Assembly: GCA_963920765.1 (NCBI GenBank) | Contig: OY987250.1 | Location: 14,066,409 to 14,130,408, forward strand | Origin: Ulota crispa | Taxonomy: Eukaryota; Streptophyta; Bryopsida; Orthotrichales; Orthotrichaceae | DNA: 64,000 nt | Direction: 5' to 3' | Shown: one piece after another, positions 1 to 10,941 of the stretch | Position numbering within the stretch: the first letter of the stretch is position 1 | Layout of the letters: each line of letters begins with the position of its first letter | Position numbers and translations under genes: made by a program | Notes under the pieces: generated by a model | The model's database searches: none | What the model saw: only the letters and a program-made list of their open reading frames with translations | Told to the model about the DNA's origin: nothing

Positions 1-390
1 CCTTTTGCTTGTAAGAGCATCTCCACCAGTGCCCTCCAAGGGTCTTACACACGCCCAAAGTGGATAAAAAGTGCTAAGAGCCCTTTCAAAATCCTCTCAA
101 GGCACTTTGTCCTAACATGCCTAGCAAGGGGCCCTTCAAAATGCTATGCATCACTATTCATCCTAAGTGAACTTTATCCTCTATTTTCTTTGATAAACGG
201 TCAAATAACTATTTATGGGACATGTTGAAATATATGACCACCTTTTTGAAGAGCATGGGTGAAGATCAAGGGTGTACTACTACAGTGCTTGAGTTTCTAC
301 CACAAGTCTTCACTTAAACATTGTCTAATTAGACATAATTACACATCCCTCGGTAATGTCACTGCCTTGTCTGCTGGTACATGAGACGAG
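1..390. other. AT-rich flank, no gene seen
   Basis: I see no convincing exon, repeat or RNA gene here. On the minus strand it lies downstream of the proline-rich gene, so it may hold that gene's unseen last exon or 3' end. Confidence 0.3.
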
Positions 391-394
391 AGAT

Positions 395-890
395 CCTTAA
401 CATGTACAAAGATTGTGCAATTGAAGGATATGTCACTGGAGGGGGGGTTGAGTGTGTAACTACACTGCAAGGTCGATAAATGTTACCACGGTTGCAAGTA
501 ATGTCCACGTGGCAGTTGATAACCCAAAAACCTGTGTTACGGTTCTAATGAAAGCATTCAGAATGTGATGTACAAAGATTGTGCAATTAACCGATATGTC
601 ATTGAAGAGGGGGTTGGGTACTACCACTGCAAAGTCAATAAATGTCACCGTGGTTGCTAGTAATGTTAACGTAACAGAGATGATAACCCAAGTCCCTGTG
701 TTACGGTTCTAATGAAAGCGTCCAGAACATGATGTACAACGATTGTGCAATTAAACGATATGTCATTGAAGACGGGGTTGGGTACTACCACTACAAAGTC
801 AATAAATGTTACTATGGTTGCAAGTAACGTCCACGTGGCAGAGATGATAACCCAAAAACCTGTGTTACGGTTCTAATAATGAAAGCGCCG
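395..890. repeat. About 165-bp tandem repeat, three copies, each with an exon-like segment
   Basis: The marker TGTACAAAGATTGTGCAATT (one mismatch in the last copy) begins at 403, 569 and 733, giving periods of 166 and 164 bp. The most distal copy is the most diverged. On the minus strand each unit contains a T-rich stretch ending in AG (exon sides at about 790, 626 and 462) followed by sequence that is open in the two gene-proximal copies. There it reads VPNPLFNDIS or VPNPVFNDIS. The reading phase after the AG at 790 fits the one-base overhang left by exon 2 of the proline-rich gene. This may therefore be a tandemly duplicated exon region, or an intronic repeat that is open by chance. Confidence 0.7.
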
Positions 891-899
891 AGTACATAC

Positions 900-1365
900 C
901 GGGAGTGGGTGAAGGGGTGTATGCCGGTGTGGGTACCGGTGTGGGTGCCGGTGTTGGAGCCGGTGTTGGAGACGGTACATATGCAGGGGTCGGAGTGGGG
1001 GTGAACGATGGGGCATACTCCGGGGCATACTCCGGAGACATAACAGGAGCAAGACCAAAGGGAGCAATCTCTGGGGCATACAAGGGAGTGAGGTTCACGA
1101 AGTCCGGAGTCGGAGCTTCCGGTACAGCGTCAGGAGCCCATGTGGGTGGAGATGACGGCGCATAAACAGGAGCTGCAACAGGCCTGCAGGAGAATAAGCA
1201 ACCACATCAAATAACGACGAGATTTTTCAAAAATATCGACGTAGTATTCACAGCCTCGTAAGTAACAGCGAATCCTCACCATGACTCAAAGGCGGTGGCT
1301 GCATTGAAGACCAGCGAGCTCAACAATAGTGTGAAGAACCATGAGCGCCAACTGAAAGCGGCCAT
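900..1365 (-). CDS. Secreted proline-rich / arabinogalactan-like protein (exons 1 and 2, 3' part unresolved)
   Basis: Exon 1 (1365-1280) starts at ATG 1365 and encodes a clear signal peptide: MAAFSWRSW, a hydrophobic core FFTLLLSSLVF, then NAATA as a likely cleavage site. Its donor is TCATG|GTGAGG. Exon 2 (1183-900) follows a CTGCAG acceptor and the phases fit (TG|G gives Trp). Exon 2 is rich in Pro, Ala, Thr, Ser and Tyr. It has YAPE repeats and a block of alternating proline of the APTPAPTPVPTPAYTPSPTP type, which is the non-contiguous proline pattern known to be hydroxylated and arabinogalactosylated in plant cell-wall proteins. A donor CCCG|GTATGT ends exon 2, so the gene continues to the left. 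The next exon may lie in the 165-bp repeat. A fasciclin-like AGP is possible but no convincing FAS1 domain is visible. A cell-surface role is inferred from the signal peptide and composition. Confidence 0.62.
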
Positions 1366-1380
1366 GTCGACTATGTCCTC

Positions 1381-2119
1381 CTGCAAACAACAGGGACCAC
1401 TTCCAAAATCAGCCAAATTTACAAGACCTTTCATGCCCCCACTCTTGCAGGATAACGCCACTTTTCTAACATACTGTCAGATAAATTATTGAAGCTCTTT
1501 TGGAGAGGGGGATGGTGAAATTTAGTTAATGGCTAAACAAGAAACTTTGAAGCTCACGGTTCACTCAAAACGTCTGTACGGTCACAATGTGACATTTTCC
1601 AGTAACCTGCAGACTTTTGTCACACTTTTTCGGTATATGTTTACAGGAGGAGCTTTGAACTTAGATTTTACACTGCTAATGGGGAACTGTGAGAGAGAAG
1701 CTAGCATGTTATAAACACATGGACATATCGATCTCAAGTTGAAAATATCAACCAAAATACAAGACCTTTCATGCCCACTCTTGCAGGAAAACTCCACTTT
1801 TCTAACATACAGTCAGACAAATTGTTGATGCTCTCTTGGGGAAGGGGGTGGTGAAATCTAGTTAGTGACTAAATAAGACACTTTGAAGCTCACCGTTCAC
1901 TCAAAACGTCTGTACTGAGACAATGTGACATTCTCCAAAAACCTGCAGACTTTTGACACACTTTTTCGGTGTATGTTTACAGGAGGAGCTTTGAACTGAA
2001 ATTCTACACTGCAACTGAGGTAGTGTGAGAGAGAAGCTAGTGTGTCATAAACACATGGACATATCCATCTCAAGCTACAAATATTTCAGCTACAGTCATT
2101 GAGGACGGGCATAACTTAC
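1381..2119 (-). other. Probable leader intron of the proline-rich gene
   Basis: On the minus strand a strong donor CTCTG|GTAAGT lies at 2120/2119. A strong acceptor TTGTTTGCAG ends at 1381, fifteen bases before the ATG at 1365. The 739-bp interval is almost filled by a tandem duplication. Long leader introns often boost expression of plant housekeeping and wall genes. That is family knowledge, not shown here. Confidence 0.5.
1421..2095. repeat. 338-bp tandem duplication inside the leader intron
   Basis: Copy 1 starts at 1421 and copy 2 at 1759, both with ACAAGACCTTTCATGCCC. Both carry CTTGCAGGA, TTCTAACATAC, a GTTCACTCAAAACGTCTGTA block, TTTACAGGAGGAGCTTTGAA and AAACACATGGACATATC in the same order. 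Scattered substitutions show the duplication is not very recent. Confidence 0.85.
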
Positions 2120-2530
2120 CAGAGAAGAGGTGCAGCAAGCCAGCAACAGAGCAGGAGATAGTGTTAGAATTCAAACACCGAGAGAGGGAGAGAGAAGAAG
2201 AAAGGATTAAGCTTAGTACAGAGGAGAGTTGATGGAGGGCTGCGGAGGTGGTGCAAGCTCTAAGACTTAGAGCATTGATGACAACGGCGATGTGCAGCAA
2301 CAGACTTAATTTGTTGCAACGGGCAGCTGAGTTATCCACAACGGCCCTGAGATGTGAAGAAACGACAAGTCGAGCAGGAGTGCAGGACGACGACGACGAC
2401 GACGACGACGACAATGACGACGATAATGGTAATGTCTGGCAGTCGCCGCAACGCGTCCGTCGTTGCAGCTGGCTGGCTGCAAGGGCGCTGCAGCAGTCAG
2501 GTCAGGTGGTCTGTCTCTTCTGAGTCCTGA
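2120..2530 (-). promoter_or_regulatory. GC-richer leader / promoter region with (GAC)9 microsatellite
   Basis: This stretch is more GC-rich than its surroundings. It holds a GAC microsatellite at 2386-2412 and AG-rich tracts near 2180-2225. It lies just upstream of the proposed leader-intron donor, so it is the likely 5' untranslated exon and promoter of the proline-rich gene. Open frames here encode only serine- or aspartate-rich low-complexity sequence and are not called as genes. Confidence 0.35.
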
Positions 2531-3161
2531 CAGTGTTCAGTGTCCACTCCACTAAGCTTAACAGTCAAAGCTTCCTATTCAGTACCTGATTTGCTAAGAA
2601 AAATCTGTCACTTGGAAATCAGCCCGTTAAGAATTTATGCTTTTGGAATTACCTCATCACAGACTTGCTACATTAAGTTACTTCCTCATGGACGTGGACG
2701 TACTAGCAAAGCTTTTCTAGTAACTACGGAGGATGGCCGTTCTTTGTGTGTACTTCATATTTTCTGGGATACTTTTTTTGAATCTTCTTATGGATGTACT
2801 GTGCAAGACACTATAAATCAGCATAATTTTGGTCAGAAACGTCACGTAGCTGTCAACTTTGAATGCAAATAACTTTTTTTGGGCAAACAATGGTTCCAAT
2901 ATACTTTTGTAACTATTATCTTATAACCTTCTTGCATACAATTATGAAGAGTTTCAAATAATTGAGGGATGCTATGAACGGCTCATATGGTTGGTTGTTA
3001 GGTCTTTGTTGCTTTATGCTATCTTGCATCATAGCAAAATCATTAGCAAAAAAATTTCACTACTTGCATGTATGCTAGAGTTGTAGAGTCCTTGTGTTTC
3101 CATGGACTAATAGGTGAAGGTATTGTCCACATGGTCATGTAGAAAAATGCCATTCTTTAAT
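2531..3161. other. Intergenic, nothing recognised
   Basis: A 110-codon plus-strand open frame starts near 2540, but I see no domain, splice context or bias that supports it as a gene. Confidence 0.3.
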
Positions 3162-3488
3162 GGGAAAATTTCATGGATATCTCTAAAGTTTGCAATATTT
3201 ACATAGATACTCTTGCTTTTTCAGAAATTACACAAATGCCCTTTGGCCAAAAATTTTGGGCATTTGTTTTATTGTACATACCACTTCCCTTCTTCCTTTG
3301 TGAGCACATTGCTTCTTTTTTGTTTCATTACATTCCCTTCTTCCACATTGGTTATGAAGGAAATACAAGTACAACAAATAAATGCCTAAAGTTTTTGGTG
3401 CAAGGGTATTTGTGTAATTTCTGAAAAAATAGGGGTATCTATGTACTGTACATATTACAAACTTCAGGGGTATCCATGAAATCTTCCC
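3162..3488. mobile_element. Palindromic Mutator-like MITE, copy 1, with 9-bp target duplication
   Basis: The element begins GGGAAAATTTCATGGAT and ends with the inverse ATCCATGAAATCTTCCC. Its two halves are inverted copies of each other. It is flanked by the identical 9-mer TTCTTTAAT at 3153-3161 and 3489-3497. A 9-bp duplication with long inverted ends is typical of Mutator-like elements. No coding capacity is visible. Further copies lie at 27660 and 30077. Confidence 0.85.
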
Positions 3489-5544
3489 TTCTTTAATATG
3501 GTTAAAGTGGCAAGAAAGTGCTGCCTATAGCTTTTTTTTGTTTAATTTGCTATGTTTGTATTGATTCTTGTTCACAATTGCAAGGCCATTCCGATTCATT
3601 GAAGTGTGTCCTGATTGGATATCGCAAGCGAAAGTTACAAAAGTTTCAAACTTCTATTGGTACATAACTTAAATTTGACACAATTTTTGATGGTAAGGTA
3701 GTCTAATATTTTAGCATTTTTATGTCCATACGTACCACCATTGATATGCGTTGGAACTAGGTATCTTTTACCTTATTATTCTATATTTAAAGAGATATTC
3801 TCACTGCGGGTCTTATGCGGCACTTCACCATGGAATAAAATATCAAGACACCTAATACGTCACCAGTGCAAGATACTTTTGTACAGGAGAAATAGTTAAG
3901 AATGCTGTGAAGCGAATAAATTTCGAAATTCGAACGATCATTCTGGCTAGGAATGGGATAACCATTTCACGAAGGCCATTGTTAGAACGTAACTCACTTC
4001 AGGAGGCCAGTCAGTGGAGCTCAGAATTATGATGCAAAGTAGCAAAATAGAAATGACACATCCCTGTGTAGTCATGAGCATTCCTGAATAATTGTTGGTT
4101 TTCGTCATGCAGCTGTTACAATACAATTACAGTAGCCAGTGAAGCGCAAATTTTGATGCAAAGTTGGTATTACAAAAGAAGAGTACAGACGATTCACAAT
4201 TAAGAAACACTGCATCAACAGAGGATGGTGCCAGCAATCAGGTTGGGGTGACGGTGCATGTCTCTATGCAAGCTTTTAGGAGTCTAAGGGTACGCTACCC
4301 AGCAGCTATCAAACCGACCGTGGCGTAAATGATAAAATAATAGCTGTCGTCGTGTCTTCGACGTGCAGGTATGTCCTACCAGGTTGGAGTATTATCGTAG
4401 CACGGTGACATATTGAAGACAGACGTTGGTACCTCCTGATTACGAGCCCCAAATACATGACCAGACTCAAACAATTTAAAACCCTTTATTTGTACACTGA
4501 TTGCTTCTTTGGGGCACGGTTCATTCTATTACTGTTGAAATTGACAGAGTACGTCACGCGTAGCACAGGGCTATGCTGCATGACCGACATACTCATATAG
4601 CAAGTAAGTGAGAGGATGTGTACTTCAGTTCTGTTGTTGCATCTCAAAACCCGGGTAAGTTAATCATTCTTGCCAAGGCTCCGCACCGACGCTTCAACCC
4701 CAAATGAACGCTTCCTTGTTGTGCATCTCCACAGAGCTGCCACCACCACACAATCCAGGCCGTGAAACCACAAACATCAAGTATCAAAGTGACCATATTT
4801 TGATTGTGGATATAACAGTAAAAGACGCTGAGCAAGAAGAACCACACGGTAGAAGTAGGCAGTAACATCATCACATCATGGTTCATGACTCGTTGCAACA
4901 ACGAAATAACACTACAGTGGTACATCTGGTCACTTGTTGCATTATGAGGATGATAAATCCCAAATAATGAAGTGCCTGCAGACTCAGCAGAGATTTCGCA
5001 CATAAATCCTGTCCCGAAAAATCCTCTGGAAGATTCTCGTACAGTACTACTCTTTTCTGCGTGTGTCGTTGAGCTGACTCGATTAAGCCATCCCACTGAT
5101 TCCAGTATCCAGACACTGATTTTTCGCTGCTCAGAAGTCTGTCACGCGGCTGGCATGAGTAGTAAGTTAAGTAGTAAGTACCAGCTTGAACTTTACCGAT
5201 GATGCGAGGAAGAATGAGACAAGACAGCAGAAAAACAGAGTGAAGCCAAATGTCGATGATGTCACCGAACTACCGCCTGACAAGTCCAGTACAGCATCAT
5301 CATATCCTTGACACAAATGCACCTGAAGATACTTCACTAACGCCCCCTGTTCTGCTCGTCTTTGCTGACGAGAATGGGAATCTGTGGTCGTAAAGAGATG
5401 GCAAAGTCCATGGCTGTGCACAGATTCCAAGATTAGCTGACCAAATTGCTCCAGTTGTGCAAATAATGCAAAAGTCCCAAGGGAGACTGCCACCTCCACA
5501 GCAAAATGAAGAGGCTATGTATGTTGCCAAGCTCCGAATCCAGT
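3489..5544. other. Intergenic and 3' flank of the DUF218 gene
   Basis: No gene is supported in these 2 kb. The last several hundred bases before 5544 are probably the 3' untranslated region of the DUF218 gene. Open frames at 4644-5096 and 5167-5499 have no recognisable domain. Confidence 0.35.
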
Positions 5545-6534
5545 TTAGGATTTCCAAGGAAGGCTGCCACGGTAGTAATCAGAGCCACAATAACCAAACA
5601 GCCCGCGCATTTCAGGGCAACCGACAGGGTAAGGATGAGCACGTAAGAAAGGATCCCGGGTGATTCGCTTCTTCCGGAGCTCGCCTTTACAGCCATACGG
5701 ATCCTGTTGAAACATGTCCAAAACTTTCTGCTCGCCCTTCACAGCCGAAGCTTGAGAACTCACCGACACTGGCACACCGACAAAAGCGAATTGCGACTCT
5801 GGAAACCCTAACGCAAGGCGATGGAGCTTGGTAAACCGCCGCTCTTTGAAATCATAGCTCACCACGGTGACATTCGAAGGATATCGTCCCGTAACCTCAC
5901 GAAACCGACAAAGACTAAACAACAGATTCTCGAAGCTATCTCGAGCAAATTCTTCTGTCAATGTGCGCCATCGCACACTCTCGCGCTTGCCAAACCAGCC
6001 TTTCGACTCCGCCACGTTCCAATAACTTTGTGCTTCACTGCGAGGTCCGGCGTCTTGACGCGTCTCGCCGCCGGTAAACAACAGCAACGCATCATCAGAT
6101 TGCGCCGCGGCCTCCACGCCTGCTTGGATGTGGTGCATGAACGTGCTCGCTTGCCCCGGGTGCTTTTGATACGGCTCCAGGTACCACGAGCTTTCTCTCT
6201 CGGGATTCTCGCACTTCGAGCTCGTGTAAACCGCGTGCCCGGCGACCATTACGAGGCTAGAAAGGCCCGTGTAAGGAGACTTGTGTTCCGCGAAGAGCTG
6301 GCTGCTTGCTTTGATTACGGCGAACTGCGTGCCGAAGGCTTCGTTGTACATGAACACCGTGACGAAGAGGAGCGCGGAGACGATGAGCGAGAGGAAGACC
6401 ACTAATGGCGCTGGGAGCTTCTGGTACCGCCGTCCTGCCAGCGTCATCTTCTGCCACGCCGTGAGCGATCGCTTCTTTCGTAGCCGGCGCGAGTAGAGCC
6501 CTGCTTCTAGGTCAGTGTCCCTCCCTCCCTCCAT
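5545..6534 (-). CDS. DUF218 (YdcF-like) single-pass membrane protein
   Basis: A single-exon gene of 329 codons with ATG at 6534. Residues 1-40 are basic and probably cytosolic (RRLRKKRS). Residues about 42-64 form one transmembrane helix (VVFLSLIVSALLFVTVF). The rest is a DUF218 domain with the family landmarks GHAVY, LLLFTGGETR and SEAQSYW, then EEFARDSFENLLFS and VVSYDFKERRF. The C-terminus CPEMRGLF...LPW looks complete. Bacterial DUF218 proteins (YdcF, SanA, ElyC) act at or near the envelope; the plant relatives are uncharacterised, so no reaction is claimed. The frame is intact over the whole length and more GC-rich than its flanks, as expected for a live host gene. The frames on the other strand (for example 5821-6405) are shadows. 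Confidence 0.9.
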   Translation of the reverse strand: MEGGRDTDLEAGLYSRRLRKKRSLTAWQKMTLAGRRYQKLPAPLVVFLSLIVSALLFVTVFMYNEAFGTQFAVIKASSQLFAEHKSPYTGLSSLVMVAGHAVYTSSKCENPERESSWYLEPYQKHPGQASTFMHHIQAGVEAAAQSDDALLLFTGGETRQDAGPRSEAQSYWNVAESKGWFGKRESVRWRTLTEEFARDSFENLLFSLCRFREVTGRYPSNVTVVSYDFKERRFTKLHRLALGFPESQFAFVGVPVSVSSQASAVKGEQKVLDMFQQDPYGCKGELRKKRITRDPFLRAHPYPVGCPEMRGLFGYCGSDYYRGSLPWKS

Positions 6535-7681
6535 CGCTGTGGCTCTGTCTCGCCTCCCTACTCATTCTCTCAAACCCTAAAATGGTCCAAAATCCACAAG
6601 ACCACAACACACGCAAATTTCACGCTATCAAGCTCTAATCATGCTACATGTTTCCATAAACATCAAACCCTCAGGCCTACCAGATCACTTAACCGAATTA
6701 AGTCCTTCATCTCCTCTCACAAACCAAAATCAGATCCTTTAAGTCATTCGATCTTCCGGTTTTGCAAACCCTAATGAGCTCTGACCTGCGCTTTTTCCAC
6801 CAAAACTGCTCCAAACGTGACACGATTCGATCGCGGCTCCACTACACCGACCAGCTCTCTGTTTCACTCATGAAAAAAATATCAAACTTGTGGAATCGGG
6901 TGTAAAAGTGAGCAGCTGAAATCACTCCATGGTGGCTGTAAAGCAGTGAAGAATCTGCTGCATGGTGTGCTGTGGATACCCCTGTTAACCATTCCAAAAA
7001 TATGAGGACCAGAGGAGCAGTATATAATATTTTAGCACGCGTGGCTTGCTAAAACCGTCCACAAAAGCTTGAATCTCGGCAGATCGGGAGAAAGTTTGCG
7101 GTGATGCCATTTTGGTTGTGGAAATGAGAGATCAGGAGGTGGATTCACGCACCAGAATCGAATCTGTGACATCAGTTATGACGGGCACAGTCAAGAAAAC
7201 TCGGAGTAGGTCGTCCGTTATACAAAAGGTGCGTGAACTTTGGTAGTTTGGTAGCCTTTCCGGCTCAAGGAAAAGTTTTGTTAACTCTGGCTCTCAGCCT
7301 GGTGGAGAGTGGAACCCTAATAGTCGAAACCCTAATCCTTAGCACCATTAGAGGTAGTCACTAGTCACACCTTCTCCGCGAATGAAACTTCTGTGACTAA
7401 GGTAGACACACCCAAATCCGACCTCTACCCAAATCCGACCTCTACCCTTGGCCGACCATCAATGTACCTAAGGTGTACATTTCAATTTTGAAATGTTCAT
7501 CATGGATACATATGGTTGGAATTGGGGAGGCTCTATTAAAGGGTTGGGTATTGATGTGTTTATCTTAAAGGTAGTGTGCTTTTAAAAATGACCTTTTCAT
7601 ATAAAGCGTCTCTTTTCATATAATGCATCTCATAAAGTGGTCCTTGAATGAACCCTTTGAAGTCATAGAAGAAAAGGTGTA
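6535..7681. promoter_or_regulatory. Upstream region of the DUF218 gene
   Basis: This is the leader and promoter side of the gene. Pyrimidine-rich CTCCCTCCCTCC sits just upstream of the ATG on the plus strand. The motif AACCCTAA or its reverse recurs (6574, 6768, 7312, 7328), a telobox-like element common in plant promoters of growth-related genes. No further exon is recognised. Confidence 0.35.
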
Positions 7682-7897
7682 AGGTAGACAAACTCAATCA
7701 TGTTTGTTTCCCAATCCTGCTCAAATCTACATGGGTGGTTCTTTTTAAGGCTGAAATCTAGGCAGCTCATAGATGCCCTATTTTTTAGGTCCTAAAAAAT
7801 AGGGCATCTATGAGCTGCCTAGATTTCAGCCTTAAAAAGAACCACCCATGTAGATTTGAGCAAGATTGGGAAACAAATGGGATTGGGTTGTCTACCT
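7682..7897. mobile_element. 216-bp near-perfect foldback element with TA target site
   Basis: The two halves are inverted copies about a centre at 7790, with the inner 60 bp of each arm perfectly paired. Ends are AGGTAGACAA and TTGTCTACCT, each flanked by TA, which fits a Tc1/mariner-type MITE. A transcript would fold into a long hairpin. Related AGGTAG ends occur at 12349 and 28047. Confidence 0.8.
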
Positions 7898-9760
7898 TAT
7901 TCTATTGTAAGTGCCATTATATTCCTTGGTTTCAACTCATCTCTTCACAAGTTGCAAGGGGATGGTTTATGGGAAACCTAGAGTCACAAATAAGTGTCTC
8001 TATTACAAAAAACTTTCAAAACTCATCAATAATTCAATAATTCTTCAAAAATTATGAAAAAAATGCGGTACATTTGGCATTCATTTCTCTTTGTTTGTAA
8101 ATTAAAAAAAATACAAGTGTGCCTTGCCCGTGTGAAGTAAATGAAATGTGGGCAAAATTTGTGACACCTAGTGCTGTAGAGACTTATAATTTAATGACCT
8201 TTCTTAGTTTAAAAAAATTGAAATTGTAATGCCATGAACTTTTTTTTAAAGTGGAAATGTAATGACTTTTCTCAATTCCAAATGACTTTTTAAAAGTTCC
8301 AATGACTTCTCCTATTTCCAAGTGACTTTTCACCCTCACATGTGGGTGCCCCTTACTCTCCCTTTGAGATGTTTCACCCTTCCAATGCCTTTTTCTCTCC
8401 TTTTCCCCTCTCTATTAGATCTTGTGGTCTTAATAAAGAATTCATGGCATGGCAAGTCATTATCTCATGAGACACTTTTACCATAAGACACTTTTATCAT
8501 GACACACCAACCTTTACAATTTTAGAGCATATGTACCTTAATGAGCGGCGGTTCATGTTATGCCCCCACGTCCCAAGTCCCACTAAAATCTGAGATAAGT
8601 GTAGAGCCAAAAGTTGGGATTTGGTGCTGCACACTCACCGCATTTTTTCACGCAAATTCGAGCCAAACTAGCAACGTATTGACAAATTTCAACACTGTAG
8701 GCTCATCTCTCCATTTTTTATCTAATGTAATCTAGATAGCTGTAATATGGGAAATGAAAAAAGATGCCATGTGCACACTACGTTTCAAGTCCCACATCCC
8801 AATTGCTTACATGATAACACTTTTTGAAAGTTTTGGAGCCAAAAAGGGTGGAACTTCACTCAAGATTTGGGTTGACCATTTTGCTAAACCCAACTTTGAG
8901 CTCAAGTCCTACTAACATTTTTGTATGAAACATTATTGGCTTTCTTTTGTATTCTTTTTTGCCTTTAATAATCCAACTAAGTTGGGATTTGGCAATTTGG
9001 TGGGACTTACAGAGATTGGACGTGGGACGTAGTGTGGATTGCCCTTGAGAAGTTGTAGAGTGGAAATAGGAGCTATTAAGAGCATTTTTCTATGAAGAAG
9101 GTGTGACTTCCTTTTTGTGGGCAATGGAGAATGGAAAATGAGTTTACCTAAAAATTGGTGACGTGGTAAAAAAGCAAGTTGCATTGACACACTCAACCAA
9201 GGTCTCCAACTACAAGGAGGGTGAAAGCAAGAAGAGCTAGATGTAAAATAGGGACACACATGGATAAAAACTTCACATGCTAAATCTTCTTTACGCTTAT
9301 TTTTCTCCTCTAGAGGTGAAGAGAAAAAATTCTCAATCTTCAAAGTATGTGCCTTTTGCAAATCTAGACAAGAGTGTCACAATCCCATTCATTGAAGATT
9401 GAGAATGGGGTGAAGAAGGTGTGGCTACCCTCATTCTCTTCTTTTGCTTGTTGTAACAAGGGCATGTAGACAAGCTAATTTTAGGGGCACCTCACACTAT
9501 GTTCCATGTCTTATTAAAATTCAAAATTTGTGAATTTGATTGGTGTAAAGTCAAAAGTTGGGACTTGACACTTCACATCATGTTCCAAGTTCCAAGTCCT
9601 AGTTGTTTACATGGTGCTTTTTGAAAGCTTTAGCACCAAAGAAGATGAGGCAACTGTTAAAGTTTGGATTGCCCATTTTGCTACACCCAACTTTCAAATC
9701 AAGTTCTAACAATATTTTTGCATAAATTATTCATACTTTTTTGAGAACTCCTTCTTGTCC
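7898..9760. repeat. Non-coding repeat DNA with a direct repeat about 800 bp apart
   Basis: No gene is seen. The block around 8780-9060 (CTTTTTGAAAGTTTTGGAGC, CATTTTGCTAAACCCAACTT, AGTGTGGATTGCCC) recurs in the same order at about 9580-9760 and, beyond an inserted TTAA element, at 10419-10500. A segment near 9085-9385 is an inverted relative of 38190-38490. Open frames here are AT-rich chance frames. Confidence 0.6.
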
Positions 9761-10418
9761 TTAACCTCTCACCGACCAAGGGGCCCAAACTGGGCCCCTT
9801 TGAATTTTATATAGAGATGTACAACCATTCGTCAAGATTTTTTTAGTGATTATTATTATTGTTAAATTTTTATTGAAGTCTAGTTTCAACATCAACAGTC
9901 CAATTTTGAACATGAATTAAAGCAATTTGTCTATTCAAGATTTTGTGCAAGGATGTCTACTACAAATCTTCACTTTCTAGTGTTGAAGGCTCTTGGAAAT
10001 GAGCCTCAAGTACACTAGAACTCGGAGAAAAAATCACATTAAAAATTCAATTTAAAAAAATTGTAAAACAAATTTTGAGAAGCCATAAATTGATTGGGGT
10101 TATGCAAGTTAGACTTTACATACATACTCATATTTTTTGGGTACCCTCAATTTCAGGTTTGAGATGCAAAAAGAGGATTAAAAGACTTCAAATCACTTTC
10201 GTAGTTTTAACACCCTCATGGTCAAACATTATAATTTTTCAATCCATAAATGATATTGTTGTGATTTCTTTTCCTATGTGATCTATAACATGTCTACTTT
10301 GAATTTGTATGGTTGCTCTTCAAAAAAAATTGATAAGATTGATCAAAATGCTGGAATTTTGTTCACTTTCAAGCAAATTCTGAAATACTAAAAGTTACCA
10401 TGGGCCGTGAGGGGTTAA
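9761..10418. mobile_element. piggyBac-type non-autonomous element, family 1
   Basis: Starts TTAACCTCTCACCGACC and ends with the inverse of TTAACCCCTCACGGCCC. It is 658 bp with no coding capacity. Internal sequence (CCTATGTGATCTATAACATG, AGACTTCAAATCACTTTCG) matches, in reverse, the copies at 13468, 39926 and 40909. It interrupts an older repeat whose undisturbed copy lies at 8965. Confidence 0.85.
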
Positions 10419-10941
10419 TAACTTAATGAAGCTAGGATCTCACTTTGAGGGCGGACTTGCTAAAATGAGATGTGGGACCAAGTGTGAATTGCCCCTTAGC
10501 ATTTTGTTATTCTAAAGTTTCTTTTGTTGTCCTTGTTGCAACAAAAGCATGCCTTAGAAGGATGAGCTAGTTCTAATCCTTTGCCCTTTGTTGGTTTTGC
10601 AAAGGAATGCGCATACAAGGGTGGAGGTTGAGCTAGTCACAAACCACAAAAAGTTCTAATATCCCCATTTCACGTCCATAGTTATATTTTGAAGCTTGCA
10701 TGTCCCTGCTTGCGTTTTTGCACAAATAAAATATTTACCTAGATTCATCAAATTTGTTATAAAGAAAAGCTGGTTTATTTAAAACCTCAAGCATGACCTT
10801 AGATGATCAAATAGTTATCTGCACCAGATATCACTTTGAAACACTGGGTTCATTATCCAAAATATGAATTTAGGAGCACTTAGGGATCAAATAATCACAG
10901 CTAAAAGCACCCACATCATGTCTAAGCATAAGTCTTAGGGA
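10419..10941. other. Continuation of the interrupted repeat, then AT-rich spacer
   Basis: 10419-10500 continues the repeat split by the TTAA element. The remainder shows no gene or clear repeat. Confidence 0.4.

Noticed and set aside
905-1165. Glycine-rich plus-strand frame (GVGAGVGAGVG)
   Set aside because: It is the complement of the proline-rich exon on the minus strand, which has a signal peptide, splice sites and matching phase.
5821-6405. 194-codon plus-strand frame
   Set aside because: Antisense shadow of the DUF218 gene; no domain and Arg/Glu-rich composition caused by the opposite coding strand.
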